Assembly (NCBI GenBank): GCA_027605045.1
Contig: JAQFWX010000007.1
Location: forward strand, 1,736,001 to 1,800,000
Reading direction: 5' to 3'
DNA from: Phallus indusiatus
Taxonomy: Eukaryota; Basidiomycota; Agaricomycetes; Phallales; Phallaceae
Length of the DNA stretch: 64,000 nucleotides
Positions within the stretch are counted from its first letter, which is position 1. Each line of letters begins with the position of its first letter. Below are positions 1-11,672 of this stretch, piece after piece. Under the pieces are notes generated by a model. It was not told the DNA's origin. It ran no database searches and saw nothing but the letters and a program-made list of their open reading frames with translations. The translations under genes were made by a program, and so were the position numbers.

Positions 1-1458
1 CAAGCTATTTGTAAGCAGTCCTAGTGACTAGTCCTTGACAACAACTTGGAAGACAATAATTTACACAAAAAATAAACAAAATGATTGTCTCTCATTCACA
101 TCGTATCTCCTCAATTGTATGTGTATTCCATCCACTCTCCGATTTTTCCGCAGCCATCCCTTCTTTTCTCGACGGTAATGACCGATATTTGTAATCAAAG
201 TTTTCGCCGACTATCGTCAATGGACGCAGTCCGTTTTTTCGTTCCTGTTCCTGCTCTTTGAGCTCTCTTCGTCTTCGGAAATAACGCCATGAAAAATATA
301 CAGAAATGAGAAGAAGAAGGATTCCTGTATTACGACAATTTGTTTGTTTGGTGTTCGTACTGTCAGATTGCCAAATCCCCTCGGCTTACCGATGACTACA
401 ATGGTGATAATAATTGCTGTCGAAAGCGAGGATCTACGACATGGGATAATATTCCCGCTTGGTAATTTTGAAGTAGGTTTAGCTATTGGTTTGGTTTTAC
501 TGAAACATGTATTGAAGAACACATACTCAGAATCAAAGCAGGCAGGAGCAACGGCGTACACGACTCGCCGTTTATCTAATTCCATGATAGCTGCTTTTGT
601 TTGATCAAAGCCTGAATATCGTGGCATAACGACTGGAGACATTCTGAACGGGAGGAATGGAGTTTTACAGTGGGATGGAATTGCGTTTTGTGTTTTATCT
701 GCCATGCCATGTCAATGCCCTCCCTTATAATCCTTGAGTCAATGCGATGCAAGCTATCAGCAGTCCCCCATCCATGCGCTTTCCATTGACAATGCCCCCT
801 AAACATCACTTCATGTTTGGCAACTGGCCAAGGCCCTTTTGTTTGACAATGCTATGCAAAATACACGACAGTTTTTGCCATGAGCCATGTAGTTCAAACT
901 CCTCAACCTGAAGCGCTAGACAACCATCTCATCTTTTACCTAACTTTACAGACAGTCAGTTGACGACTATTGAAATATGAGTAGGCTGGCGAGGCACATT
1001 GAACACACGAGGCTTCGGCGTGACTGCGAATTCACCACGATGTGTGCTGCGCAAAAAAATCCTTCCGATTATTAAACCCAGATATACGAATATAATTTCA
1101 CGTTGAAATCATGTCTACCAAAAGGTAATCGTCTATCTATATAATGACTCTTCAGAGAATTCGTGGCAGGTCCATCCAGCGTCTGGAAACCAGAGCCAAG
1201 TAAACCGACTTAGTAGGCGAATTTCTCTTAAAGACGGATGGCGTCGTTCGCGTGGTTCATCTCGACGTCCAATTGGACATTCGACGTTCTCTCTTGAGAA
1301 CCCTTTGTCTATATCTGAACATGAAGAAAAACCCGCGATGTCCGAGACGTGATAGACCTGAAGATGGTACAAGGACGTCGAAATACTGTGCCATAAACTC
1401 TATTATTTTTGGCAAACCATGGTTAGTCTGCGTTCAAGATTCCGTGAATCTGAAAGAA
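1..1458. other. Non-coding stretch with one doubtful reading frame
   Basis: No recognisable gene. A minus-strand reading frame at 217-705 starts with ATG and runs 162 codons, with a hydrophobic run (ext. AIIITIVVIG) in its second half. It matches no family I know, it overlaps an open frame on the other strand, and its tail is compositionally biased. I read it as probably chance. The last part (1133-1458) lies just downstream of the F-box gene and could hold its 3' UTR or a last exon. Confidence 0.4.
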
Positions 1459-2664
1459 TTAATGACTCACGGATATAGCGGAAGACCGATCTCCGCGATA
1501 CCCACGAACGAACCGGATGGTTAAGAAATGAATGTGAGGAAATGCTGCTGATAGGGCTGGCAGAACGTCTTGTCGCAAGGTGGTAGAACATTCAAGGGAT
1601 ACCTTCCGCACACGTACGGTCGGGGGTTGGTCAAACATCAAACTGGAGGGGAGGACGGGATCTAGTGGACACCATTTAAAACGGATCGAGGAAACAGGAC
1701 GGCCACTGCTAACCACACGGATGAGGCTAGCAGTCCCGGCTACGTTGGTGAGTCCGGGAGGAGTGTGCTCTCCCAAATAGGGCAGCGCTTCATCCATCCA
1801 ACCGAGTATAGCCAGTGTGGTAAGTTTTCCGCAGGAGTCGAGAAGCTCGTATAAAGCCTCTGCTTTATCATTATCCACGGGGGTGATTTTGACATCAGTG
1901 ATTGTCAAATTTTTGATAGTGTGTGATGGGGAGCGGCATATTAGAGTTGATATGGGGACTATACATTCCATGGAAAACGTCAAAGACGTTAGTGTCGACA
2001 GAGAGCGGGAGAGTAGTTGTCGGAGCAGTTTTGGAGCAATAATTGAGCGGCGGGGGTCGTATTCATACTTCAGGTCTTTTAAACGCGTCGTAATCTGTGT
2101 TCTACGAATTGTCGAAAGACCAATGTCCATTTGACAATTGTAGAGTACGATTCTTTCTAGACTTCGCGACAAATAAAAAGCATCTTGGAGTTTACTTGAT
2201 ATGGGGCTGAAAATGACGGTAAGCGTCTCGAGGGAGGGTAAATCGCGTATAAGAGATCCAAGGACGTCGTACGCGACTGTCCAATGTTTATCCACAACGC
2301 AGTATTCAGTATTCTGCCATAACTCTGGGTCTTCGTCATGCAATGAGTCCAAAAACGACCAACCGCTGATTTCAAGCGTCTTGATGTAGTTTTGCAGATG
2401 CGGATGTGTCTTCAGCCCTTCTACGCGTTTGGAAACCCGGCGATATAGATCGACCAGAGGCTGAAAAACTTTTTCATAGTCGATTTCATCCCAAGGATGA
2501 GTCGGCAATATCATCCCGTCAAACCGTACTGCGCGGAAAAGGAACGGTAATGTAACTTCCCTGAGCAGTTTGTTCGTCGCCGAAAGCGCGCACAAGTCGT
2601 TTCTCGAGGTAACGTAGTTCTCCACGATGCGTTGACAGATTTTTCGTGAGATAATGGTAGGCAT
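1459..2664 (-). CDS. F-box domain protein (basidiomycete type)
   Basis: A single open frame of 401 residues from an ATG at 2664; the frame extends upstream only with non-ATG codons. The N-terminus (MPTIISRKICQRIVENYV, then LCALSATNKLLREVTLPFLF) fits the short helical F-box of agaricomycete proteins, where a start of this kind is followed by irregular leucine-rich repeats. The rest has LRR-like segments such as LPSLETLTVIF and HIHFLTIRF. F-box proteins are substrate adaptors of SCF ubiquitin ligases; no substrate can be inferred. It is not close to the four F-box paralogues further along. The C-terminus is uncertain: a donor (GTGAGT near 1470) and a GACTAAC branch-like site would allow splicing to further sequence at 1133-1372, so the stop at 1459 may not be the true one. 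Confidence 0.75.
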   Translation of the reverse strand: MPTIISRKICQRIVENYVTSRNDLCALSATNKLLREVTLPFLFRAVRFDGMILPTHPWDEIDYEKVFQPLVDLYRRVSKRVEGLKTHPHLQNYIKTLEISGWSFLDSLHDEDPELWQNTEYCVVDKHWTVAYDVLGSLIRDLPSLETLTVIFSPISSKLQDAFYLSRSLERIVLYNCQMDIGLSTIRRTQITTRLKDLKYEYDPRRSIIAPKLLRQLLSRSLSTLTSLTFSMECIVPISTLICRSPSHTIKNLTITDVKITPVDNDKAEALYELLDSCGKLTTLAILGWMDEALPYLGEHTPPGLTNVAGTASLIRVVSSGRPVSSIRFKWCPLDPVLPSSLMFDQPPTVRVRKVSLECSTTLRQDVLPALSAAFPHIHFLTIRFVRGYRGDRSSAISVSH

Positions 2665-3163
2665 TATTTTGGTGGAGAGGAGGAATGTTAGTGAATGATA
2701 AAAATAACAGCGATGACAGTGTATTTTGTACAACTATTCACATCAATTTTTCAGCCCTCGCTTGAGGTGAGTGAATTATCGCAATCGGTTTGTTATTATA
2801 GACGCGGCGCCTAGAGCCCGAGACAAACTTTGACCTCTTTTGACCCACCAAGTTCACCTTAGAGAAATGAAACAATGCACATCGACATAGCAATGAGGTT
2901 CGAATTGGTCACGCTGGTCTCAACAGGTGTTCGAATATGGAAGTGCCAAGACGTGCCTTACAATTCAGTTTACGTGTTCGACACATAATAAATACCCCGA
3001 GAAATGGTATATGTATATATACAGCCTAGATTAAATGAACTCCTGAACGCGTATATACGGAAGCATGGAAACGAAATCAAAGAAAAGAAAGGAGAAGAGA
3101 AGAGGGTAAGGAAAGAAGACACGGGGAATTCAAAAAAAGCAGGCTCCGTCCTCAGTCAGTGTG
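2665..3163. promoter_or_regulatory. Intergenic region between two minus-strand genes
   Basis: About 500 bases between the start of the F-box gene and the stop of calcineurin A, both on the minus strand. It should hold the calcineurin 3' UTR and the F-box promoter. A purine-rich run occurs near 3080-3130. No clear core promoter motif was identified. Confidence 0.4.
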
Positions 3164-5629
3164 TTAATCATCAATATTCTCGATAATCTCTTCGAGAGTG
3201 TTAATAGCATCAGAAACGTCCTTTCTTCGGATACCAGGCGGCGACTTTGGATTTCTCTCCGGATCTGAAAGGGGAGTCTTAATATTCGTCTTTAATGGTG
3301 ATAAATCTTTAGGGGTGAGGCTTGGACTGGGATTCTGATTAGCCAAACTGGCTGATAGAATATCGATACTGGCTAATGCGGAAAGTCGTCTTTTGTCGGT
3401 ATCCGTGGGTGTGACGGGGCCGTGCGTCTCAGAGGAGGATTGAGAAGGCGTCGAGGCGGTTTCCAGTTCATCATCTGTTGTATATTCCACCTCCATTATC
3501 GAGGTAGTCACTTGATAGTCAATTGGATCTATTTCCATAGGGTGTGGTCGGGGCGCTGGAGGTAATCGTTCATTCTCAAGATCCGATTTTCGACTACGAA
3601 ATATTTGGTAAAAGGTTAAATGAAACCTAAACAGTTGACGTACGCATCCTCAAAGGTGGTAATTGCATTCCGAATGCCCTCTGCGCCACTGGCTAGAGTT
3701 CCATACGGCAGTTTAGTCATACCAGCAAGACTTTTCAACTCCGAGACTTTTTCTGATTCCTCTCTATGGCACAGATATTTTATCAGTCAAAGAAAGTTAA
3801 TGACAGATGAAACGACGAACCGAAGCAACGTGAACGCTCTAGCCAGTCGGCCTATCGCTCGTATCTTGTTTTTAATAACATGCCTTCTATCGGCTACATC
3901 TCCATTTATAGACTCGTTGGGAGAGTCTAACACTGATGTTAGGGCATCTTCGGCTTCAACCTCGATAGCATGAGCACTAGATTCCCCTTCCAATTCTTCC
4001 CTAGTACAACAATTGAGCACAGCCACAAGCATCTCCGTGACTGAATTACCAGTTCAAAAATCGCATTAGAAGGGAGAAAACAAAAGGTTCCGAAAAACAT
4101 ACTTTTCAGCCCAAGAAAAGGTAAACTCCAAGTGAAAACATCCATAAATTCGGGTAGCCAATAAGGATGCGGGGAATGATTGAATTGTCGAATGTTCATA
4201 TAGCCGCCATCGTATTTGAAAATGGCGGCCTTGTTGTTGTAGGCGTCAAGATAATTAGGTGCTGAGAAGACTGTCATGACAGCTGGGAATCCTGTCGTTA
4301 CTGTTTTACGGTAACATCGATACCCAGCGACTTGAGCCTCATGAGCTCGAATAATTGATAATAAGTTATTGCGTTCCAAAAATTTGCATGCAGCACGATA
4401 GCTGTACAAGCAAGAATTATTAACGAGATCTTTTTTTGTCTGTATAAGCTGGACATACGTATAAAAATAGGAGCATCCTCGGGTATGATTCTCAACAAAA
4501 GTTTCGTCTGGGTTCCGTTCTTGTCCAAAATTCTCGATGGGATCTGACCATAAAATATCGCACATTAGTCCCTTTGTTGGCGGTTCTCGGAAACGATTTA
4601 ACTAAGGAAAAAAGAATTGAATCAATGCCACAGAAGAAACAAAATTCCATAAATAGAGGTGTTTTACATTTCGCAAATCGTTCAAAGTCTCCAGCTCGGG
4701 AGAAAGTCCACCGTGAATGCACAAAAATTGGCCGTTCATTATTGCCGCTAGGGGCAAGGCGCAAAATGATTCAATACAAGCTTCATAAACATTTACAGAA
4801 TACTTATGCACACATTCACGCCTGAATGTGAAGTATTCTGTGAGATGTCTACATTCGTGATTTCCGCGGAGGAGAAATATTGAGTCCGGGAAGCATATCT
4901 TCAATGACCATATATAGAGAACGCACTATAGTTATGCGGAAATGAAAAGTTGTGATATTACATAGACTGATATACTACTTACTTCAATGCTGAAATAGCC
5001 TCTGTCCACATAGTCGCCCAAAAACAAATATCTGGTCTCTGCTGGGTCTCCTCCAACGTTATTGTCAAACAGTTTCATAAGATCGTACTAATAGCGAAAA
5101 TGAGACACGACAGACGGAAAGAGATGATTCTGCTAACGTATTGGCCATGTATGTCACCACACACTTAACACAAGTTAGAGATGCCACACTGGTAAGTGGG
5201 AACTGAGCATACCGGTTAACGGAACGTCCAGCTCTAGAACATTCGGTTCTTTCTTCAAAATATTTGTGGCGGTGAGAATAATATACAGAGCTTGAGATTC
5301 TGTTACTCTTCCTTCGTTGAAGAAATGTTCCTTTAGGAATGCAATATTTGGTTTGGCTCGATCGGAAGCAGAAAAAAATTCTTCATCTGTGGGCAGACGA
5401 GATTCCGGTGGTTTTACCTAGGGAAAACACGCGAGTTAAATCTCCCACCGAGCGCGCTTTCTTTGGAGACGAGTATAATGGCAAAACGCAGACTTACATC
5501 CTTGACGAACCGTTCCGTCGTGGAAACGAAGGAGTCGTCATAGGGCTGTTGTGTGAGATCAGCCTTCACAGGAGACGACTCTTGACTCTCCTTGATCTGA
5601 AGTGCAGCATTTTCGAGCTGAGAGTGCAT
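3164..5629 (-). CDS. CNA1: Calcineurin A, Ser/Thr phosphatase 2B catalytic subunit
   Basis: Ca2+/calmodulin-activated protein phosphatase acting with calcineurin B in stress, cation and morphogenesis signalling. Ten exons on the minus strand: 5498-5629, 5213-5417, 5138-5163, 4983-5087, 4668-4925, 4459-4601, 4103-4401, 3821-4040, 3644-3763 and 3164-3593. They sum to 1938 nt, or 645 residues. The spliced protein shows the metallophosphatase motifs GDIHGQY, GDYVDRG and RGNHECR. It then has [19 protein letters not shown] and FSAPNYLD. Further on come the B-subunit helix ([17 protein letters not shown]), a calmodulin-binding helix ([20 protein letters not shown]), and an autoinhibitory-like segment ([19 protein letters not shown]). 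The tail after that is rich in Ser, Thr and Pro. Exon 3 is only 26 nt and carries most of GDIHGQY. The start rests on the first in-frame ATG upstream of the conserved core. Confidence 0.95.
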
Positions 5630-8600
5630 GAAAGATAATCAAACGTGGACGAGTCTTTGTATCTGAGACGGGAACAGCACGTGTGGTGGCATTTGGGTGC
5701 ACCACTAGGCAGTGCTTGCGGTGTCACTCTGTGACATGCTGAGAGTGACTCGGGGAGACTTTCCCATCTATAGTATACAACTTGAACTTCAGTCTATCCT
5801 AATCTATTTGCTCATGCAGTTCATTTGCCAAAAATGCCTTCCCTGTAATGCCCTCGATCGCAGTAATTTATCAAATGCTAATGGAGTATCTAGATCTGTC
5901 GGTTCTCACTGCCAATTCTCTCAAAGATGATTAATTGATTGGCTACAACAGGGTTCCTAAGGCGATGTCAGTAAATAATGACTAGGGATTTCGAATAACA
6001 AAACGTGTTTCGACCTTGTTTTCTTTGGCACATTTCACGCAGGAAAGCGACAATTGACAGGTTCTCCATTCAAATCTATTTGTGTGTCGAACCGAAGGCA
6101 TGTCAGTATCGAAATTTCTTCGTGCCGCTGTGCAATGATAAGGGCGAATTTATTTGAAAAGAGCACAGCCACTCATTCAATGGGCAATGCGTAACGCATA
6201 GCGAATTGGATTGCGCGATGCTGTGAATCCACATGCCCTACACGTGGGTAATGAGTTTTGGTCTAAATGAAATTTGTGAGTTGACCATTGTGGACTATCT
6301 GCCTCGAGAAGATCGTTTAAAGCCCCCCGCATTATAAATCGGATGCCACGCGCAATTCAATCATATGTGTGTTCTACTGTTGCTGTGCTCGGAAAGAGTC
6401 GTCCAAACCAACGTTTGGGTAACTTTCTAACGGTGCCTTCTCGGGCGTCTCTCAGCGACGGTGTTGCCTCTGGTTATCACTCACCGCGGCGCGTCCAAGT
6501 TCGGTTCCAAACCTACTAAGAGTCTGTCCATAGATAATAAGTTGTAATCTACGCGACATAATTACACATTTAACAGGTAAATTGACGTATCCGAGCCCTG
6601 ACACCACATGTCCGTCTAATCAAGAAAGTCGAGACTTTTTTTCAGTACTATCATCCCTGAAGACAAGACAAGCGGCTACTACATACGTCGTCTGAACAAT
6701 CACGCAAGAGTGCGAAAGCCCGACGGACTATTGAAGCATAACTGATGATGTCGTCGAGACAGCTCAGCTGACACTTGGACCTAATCCATTCCCGATCTCA
6801 GTTCCTAAGGGACTTTTCTCGTGACCAGACAAGGCCGAGCGAATTATCCGCTAGAAGGCGTCGCTCCAATCTATCCAATTCATAAAAGACGCGAAGAATG
6901 CAAAGACTTGTACCACATGAATTGACTTGTGCCGAGCATGTCCCGTTTAATATGGTTAGGCTATGGACCTCAACCCCCGTATATACGTCAACCATTCAGC
7001 AGCGAAGGTGATGATGACCCATCGGCATAACATCTTTTCAGCACGTGAACTTGAATGTCTCATATGAGCAAGGAACGGATGGCAATTCCAGAAGTCACGG
7101 GGGAGATCATAGGCGATGTTCAGTGATTGATTTTGCAAGCCAGGTGATAGGGTGATAATGCCCTTCTATCCCTCTTCCTCCACTAGGGTTTAAAAATTCG
7201 CAGCGAAAAGGCCGTTTATCACTTGACACTCTCCTTCTCCCGTTCTCCACTACTTGACCCGCTGTTCTTCCCTCGTGAACTGTTGGAAACGGGGATTCTA
7301 CGCAATGAGAAGAGGCCATTAACGTTTCCCTCAGAAGAATGTCACGGTCTCTTGCGACGAAAGCCGGGGATGGCGCGAGTTTATTTGAAAAGAACCTCGC
7401 TGAGTGGCCACGTAATAATGCCATTCCAGCGCATTTGAATACACCGTGACTCCAATACAACGCCATAGCACCCTTAACGCTGTGGCGGTGGGGCCACAAT
7501 AAATTGAGGAGGAATTATGGCTGAATTGAAAGAAAAAATGGGGCTGATCATCGGCAGACTCGCACGTGAACAGTTCATAGTGTTTCCGCCGACGAAAGTG
7601 TACGTCTGACCTCTGGAACATATAAAACCTCCACCGTCCTCGCTGAAAGTGAAGGCCTTAGCTCATGAAAAGATCACCTCTAATCTTTTCCCTTCTATCT
7701 TTTTTCCCGTTTAGACCAAAACATGGATCGTTATCGTTTCCGAGTACCCCGATAGGAATCAACACATGAATAAAACAGAGAACGCTCATCATCGATGGAC
7801 CCTTGCGAGCTAGAAAAAGAGATTGCCTATTGCGAATGCGTATACGTTCTGAAGACATGGAAGAGCTATATTCGACGAGAGACTTCCCACACCCCTCGCT
7901 GTCAATCGCTGTCAATCGCTGATGGTCATTACATGTCAATTTCCCGATTCCTTTCCGAGATTCTAGCAAACAATATGAAGAAGAGAATGGATCTAATGGC
8001 GCTTAGATTCAGAGTATTGAGGGGTAGGATGGGGTGGACCAGTGGTTATGGTTTAAGATATCGCGCGATGGGAGCTGTTGTTGAGTGGCACTACATTATA
8101 GGACCTAACCGATTATTGCTTGTCAACATATTCTAGTGAGTTCAACATACTTATTATGAACTCATATATCGCTGTGCCTCTCCACCTTGATCGGGCGTGC
8201 GACTATTGGTCTCTCACCTCCAGGTCTGTTCCTTGCTCCCTATCGTATCTGTCTTCGAATTCTCTTCGGCTTCCGCCTTGCACAACTGTCTTCTCAAAAT
8301 ACATCAGTCTCCAAGAGACCATGCTATATCCGTGGGCCGTCGTCGCTTATCGACAGGTTAAAAAACCATTGAGCGGTGCTACCAGATAATCGGACCATCT
8401 TCACACACACACACAACAACAACCCCCGTGTGTCGATTAGATTCGATATCAATCTTCTTTTTAATAATTCTTTTTTATAAATCCCCATTCCGCCAACACC
8501 TTCGAAAACCCAACATCGATTCTTCTTTTTGACGTGTAGTAAAGATCCTGCAACTCGGCTCAAGAGACAGGGCTGTCCATATTCTTCTTTTACAACAAGC

Positions 8601-11600
8601 GCACGTAACGTCCGGACTGGTCTCAGTGAGTCATTTTTTTTTCAATCTACTAGAGGGACCTCGAACACCTCCGAGCGTTATTACATCATACGGATGGGTC
8701 CCGTTGCTCGTTGGATACACGGAGTCTTTATACCAGTTGCGACCGTCCCTCCCCAGCCGGTGATCAATGATAATAAAAAAAAGTATCAAAATAAACCAGT
8801 CGTAAGAGAGCAACCAGACCCAAATTGAACATGCACACTGCAAATGATTGTTTTTCCGGACCGGGTAAGTCTGCACAGCCTATGTATACATTGCATATCA
8901 TTGATTATTACTTGGACAATACCATCTCAGCCTGCAAAGGAAGCGCGCGCCTGACAATACACAAGCAAGACCTGCAGCTGCACGCATTGCGAGCTTCCCA
9001 AAAGCTTCTTATTGTTAATTTTCTCATGCGGCCTTCCCTCCGTATGCCTACACTGTGATTGCACCAAAGGGGGATTGCGCTAAGCTCGTTTCTGATTGGT
9101 CTTCCAAGCTAAAGTATTCAGCTGCTATTGTTCTCAAAAATAGAAAACACAAGAACGAACAAAAAACAAACAAATCTGGCTATTTTTATGGAGCCGTACT
9201 AGTACGCGGTACTTTTAACCCTCCACAACACGTAAGGAAAACAAACATCCACACGAAGCTTTTTTAGTACCGCTCGGGCAACCTGTCTCTCCGACGATCT
9301 ACTGCTTAAATCGTTTATCCCTCGCGCAATTGGTCGCTATTTGGACAAATCCTTCCCGCGCTATTAACTCTCTTTGAGCTCCGACTCCATTTGGTTCTAA
9401 TGCTTGGGCTCTTTTTTCTCCTTTAACTCCACCTCGGTTTTTCAATTTGAGGTTTTAACGCATGTTCTCGAGTTCTTGAAATCTCTGTCCTTTTTCCGTA
9501 TCCCCGATCAGCACTATTTCACCCGATTGACATACTAGGCCATCTTGCTCGAATTTGCATTCTTTATAAAAAAAACATGCGTAATCCCTTGGAATCTCAG
9601 CTCGGTGTATTGTAATCCATGGTTCATATTTCACCGGTTCCGATTTGCTATTCCCTGCATTCAAACGTGCCCACGAGTTTTTAATGCGAAGGAGGAAAAA
9701 AAAAAACTTGTTCAGCAATACAAATCAACAGCAAGTAAACGCTGATGGGGAAGAGACTATGGATCATCTTCGGCTGATAGGAGACCTCTTTTCTTTTTCT
9801 CCCTTTATCGAACCCTGTACGGCATCCGGAATAAAGGGTCAATTTTCTGAGAACTTGCTTGCTTAAAAGTCTCCCCCACCAACTTTTAATTTTTAACTTT
9901 AGCATCTTAATATGTACGCGCATGTAATTTGAAAGTAATTTCTGCTCGGACAACTTACGTTACGTTCTCGAATTTCGAAGATGTCCATACTATATTTATA
10001 TATATGTGCGTGGGTATGCTTCTCCACGCTCTCCTATCAACATACCATGTAAATGTACATCAATTCTCGTAAATCCCACTGAGACATATGTAGTATATAC
10101 GTGCAACGCAGGTGCACCGCAACAACCGAAATTGACCATGAATCGAAATAGTTAACACAGCTATAAACAATGATCGTAATCAGAGCCTCGGTGATCTGGT
10201 CGCGATGAGACCGCCGGAGCCTTGCGGGTGGGATAATCGTCGCGTGCACTGAACTACATAAAGGGAAGGGAAGGGAAGGGAGAGAAAGAAAAAAAATTTA
10301 CTTTATAAAAATAGCAAGCATTTTACGGGCTGCAACAGCAAAAGAAAAACATGTCAAAATAATAATCTTTTTTTTTTCCCCAAAGTAATTTGTGGGGCCC
10401 CAGATCTTGTTTAAGCGAATGTCGGTTCGGAACCTCTCCCTGCGAGCTTGGGCCCCCCGGATGTTGAGAGACCCTGCATTAGGAAAGCTAAATTTGTTCG
10501 AAAGGATGTGCAGGTCTTTCCTGATTTTACCTTGAGCATTACGTTTTTCGCGGCCTGGTAGGTACATATATATCTATAAATGTTATTCCTGCACCAAAGA
10601 TGGTGGTTGATATGGAAGTCTGTAAGGGACGGTTTTTTTGTACCATTTCCTCGGATCTTACTCGCAAAACAAAAAATAAACAAGATGAAAACAAACTTGA
10701 CGTATTATTAAAGGGCATGGACCCTCGAAAGTAAGTTTTGAAAGCGTCCGTGTTTAGGGTACATAATGGAGATCAGGGATAATATACATAAATAGTGGTG
10801 TGGTGGATTAATAATAAGATTAATGAACGAACGAACGAGCATATGTTATTTGGAATTAAGAAGTGATATTACTATGATAATGAAGTGGAAACAAATGCTT
10901 CTTGGCTTTATTCCTACACACGATTAGATAACGAGCTGAAGTGAGAGAGAGAAAGAAGAAAAAGAAATGACGACAGAGGCAATTTTTAGCTAACAATGAG
11001 CTTTTCACAAGCGATGGAAGAAAAGAACAAAAAAAGATGGGAGCGAGCAAAATCGTGAGAATGAGAGTGAAGAAGAAAAAAGAAGGCAGGAAAATTGATA
11101 CATGGCATACATTGGATTAAGATTGACGAAGAAAGGAATCCTCCCAGGAAGAAATTAAAGAAAACAAGCATGAGGAATGATGTATCCCATGTTATGAAAA
11201 AAAAAACCACAGAATCGTTGAGGGACGTGCGACGAGACTCAATCGTAAGATTCGTTGATATAAAAAGAAAAAGTTTCCCAAAAATAAAGATATGGAGTTT
11301 ACCCGCGGACTGAAGCGAAATCTTGTATTTCTCGGTTGTCCTCGAGATCCCGAAGCTGAATACGCGGGGAAAATGATAGAAGGCAGAATTGGAAATGAAG
11401 CGAAAGCGATGGATGATGTTATAGTCGCTTCACCCGAATGGAAAAGACGTAAGGAAACTCCGTAAGTGAATGAATATGAAGGGAAGACCAATGACGATGA
11501 TGAGGATGACAGCGAGAGAGAGAGAGCGAATAATAGAGCGAGCAATACAAAAAGGGGAATGAAGAAATGAATAAGACGGAAAATAGAGGAAGCCGTGTTT

Positions 11601-11672
11601 GTAGTACGATTCCAATAACCTCGAAACCGTACTTTTTTCAAGGAATAAAAAAAATCGCATGCTTAGAATTCA
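5630..11672. other. Long intergenic region without a recognisable gene
   Basis: Six kilobases between calcineurin A and the bHLH gene. Open frames up to about 130 codons occur on both strands (for example 7107-7499 minus and 7795-8136 plus) but overlap each other, lack family motifs and do not join into a plausible spliced gene. Short repeats are present: a CA tract at 8402-8415, a duplicated TCAATCGCTG near 7905-7922, and a GGGAA tract at 10261-10280. The final part (about 10860-11670) is purine-rich on the plus strand and probably includes the 3' UTR of the bHLH gene. Confidence 0.5.
10261..10280. repeat. AAGGG microsatellite, four units
   Basis: Four perfect tandem copies of a five-base unit, followed by a purine-rich run. 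It lies in intergenic DNA and is a simple repeat with no assigned role. Confidence 0.85.

Noticed and set aside
11192..11641. 149-codon minus-strand frame rich in Leu, Ser and Phe
   Set aside because: It mirrors the purine-rich plus strand (GAGAGA tract) downstream of the bHLH stop; low complexity explains the open frame.
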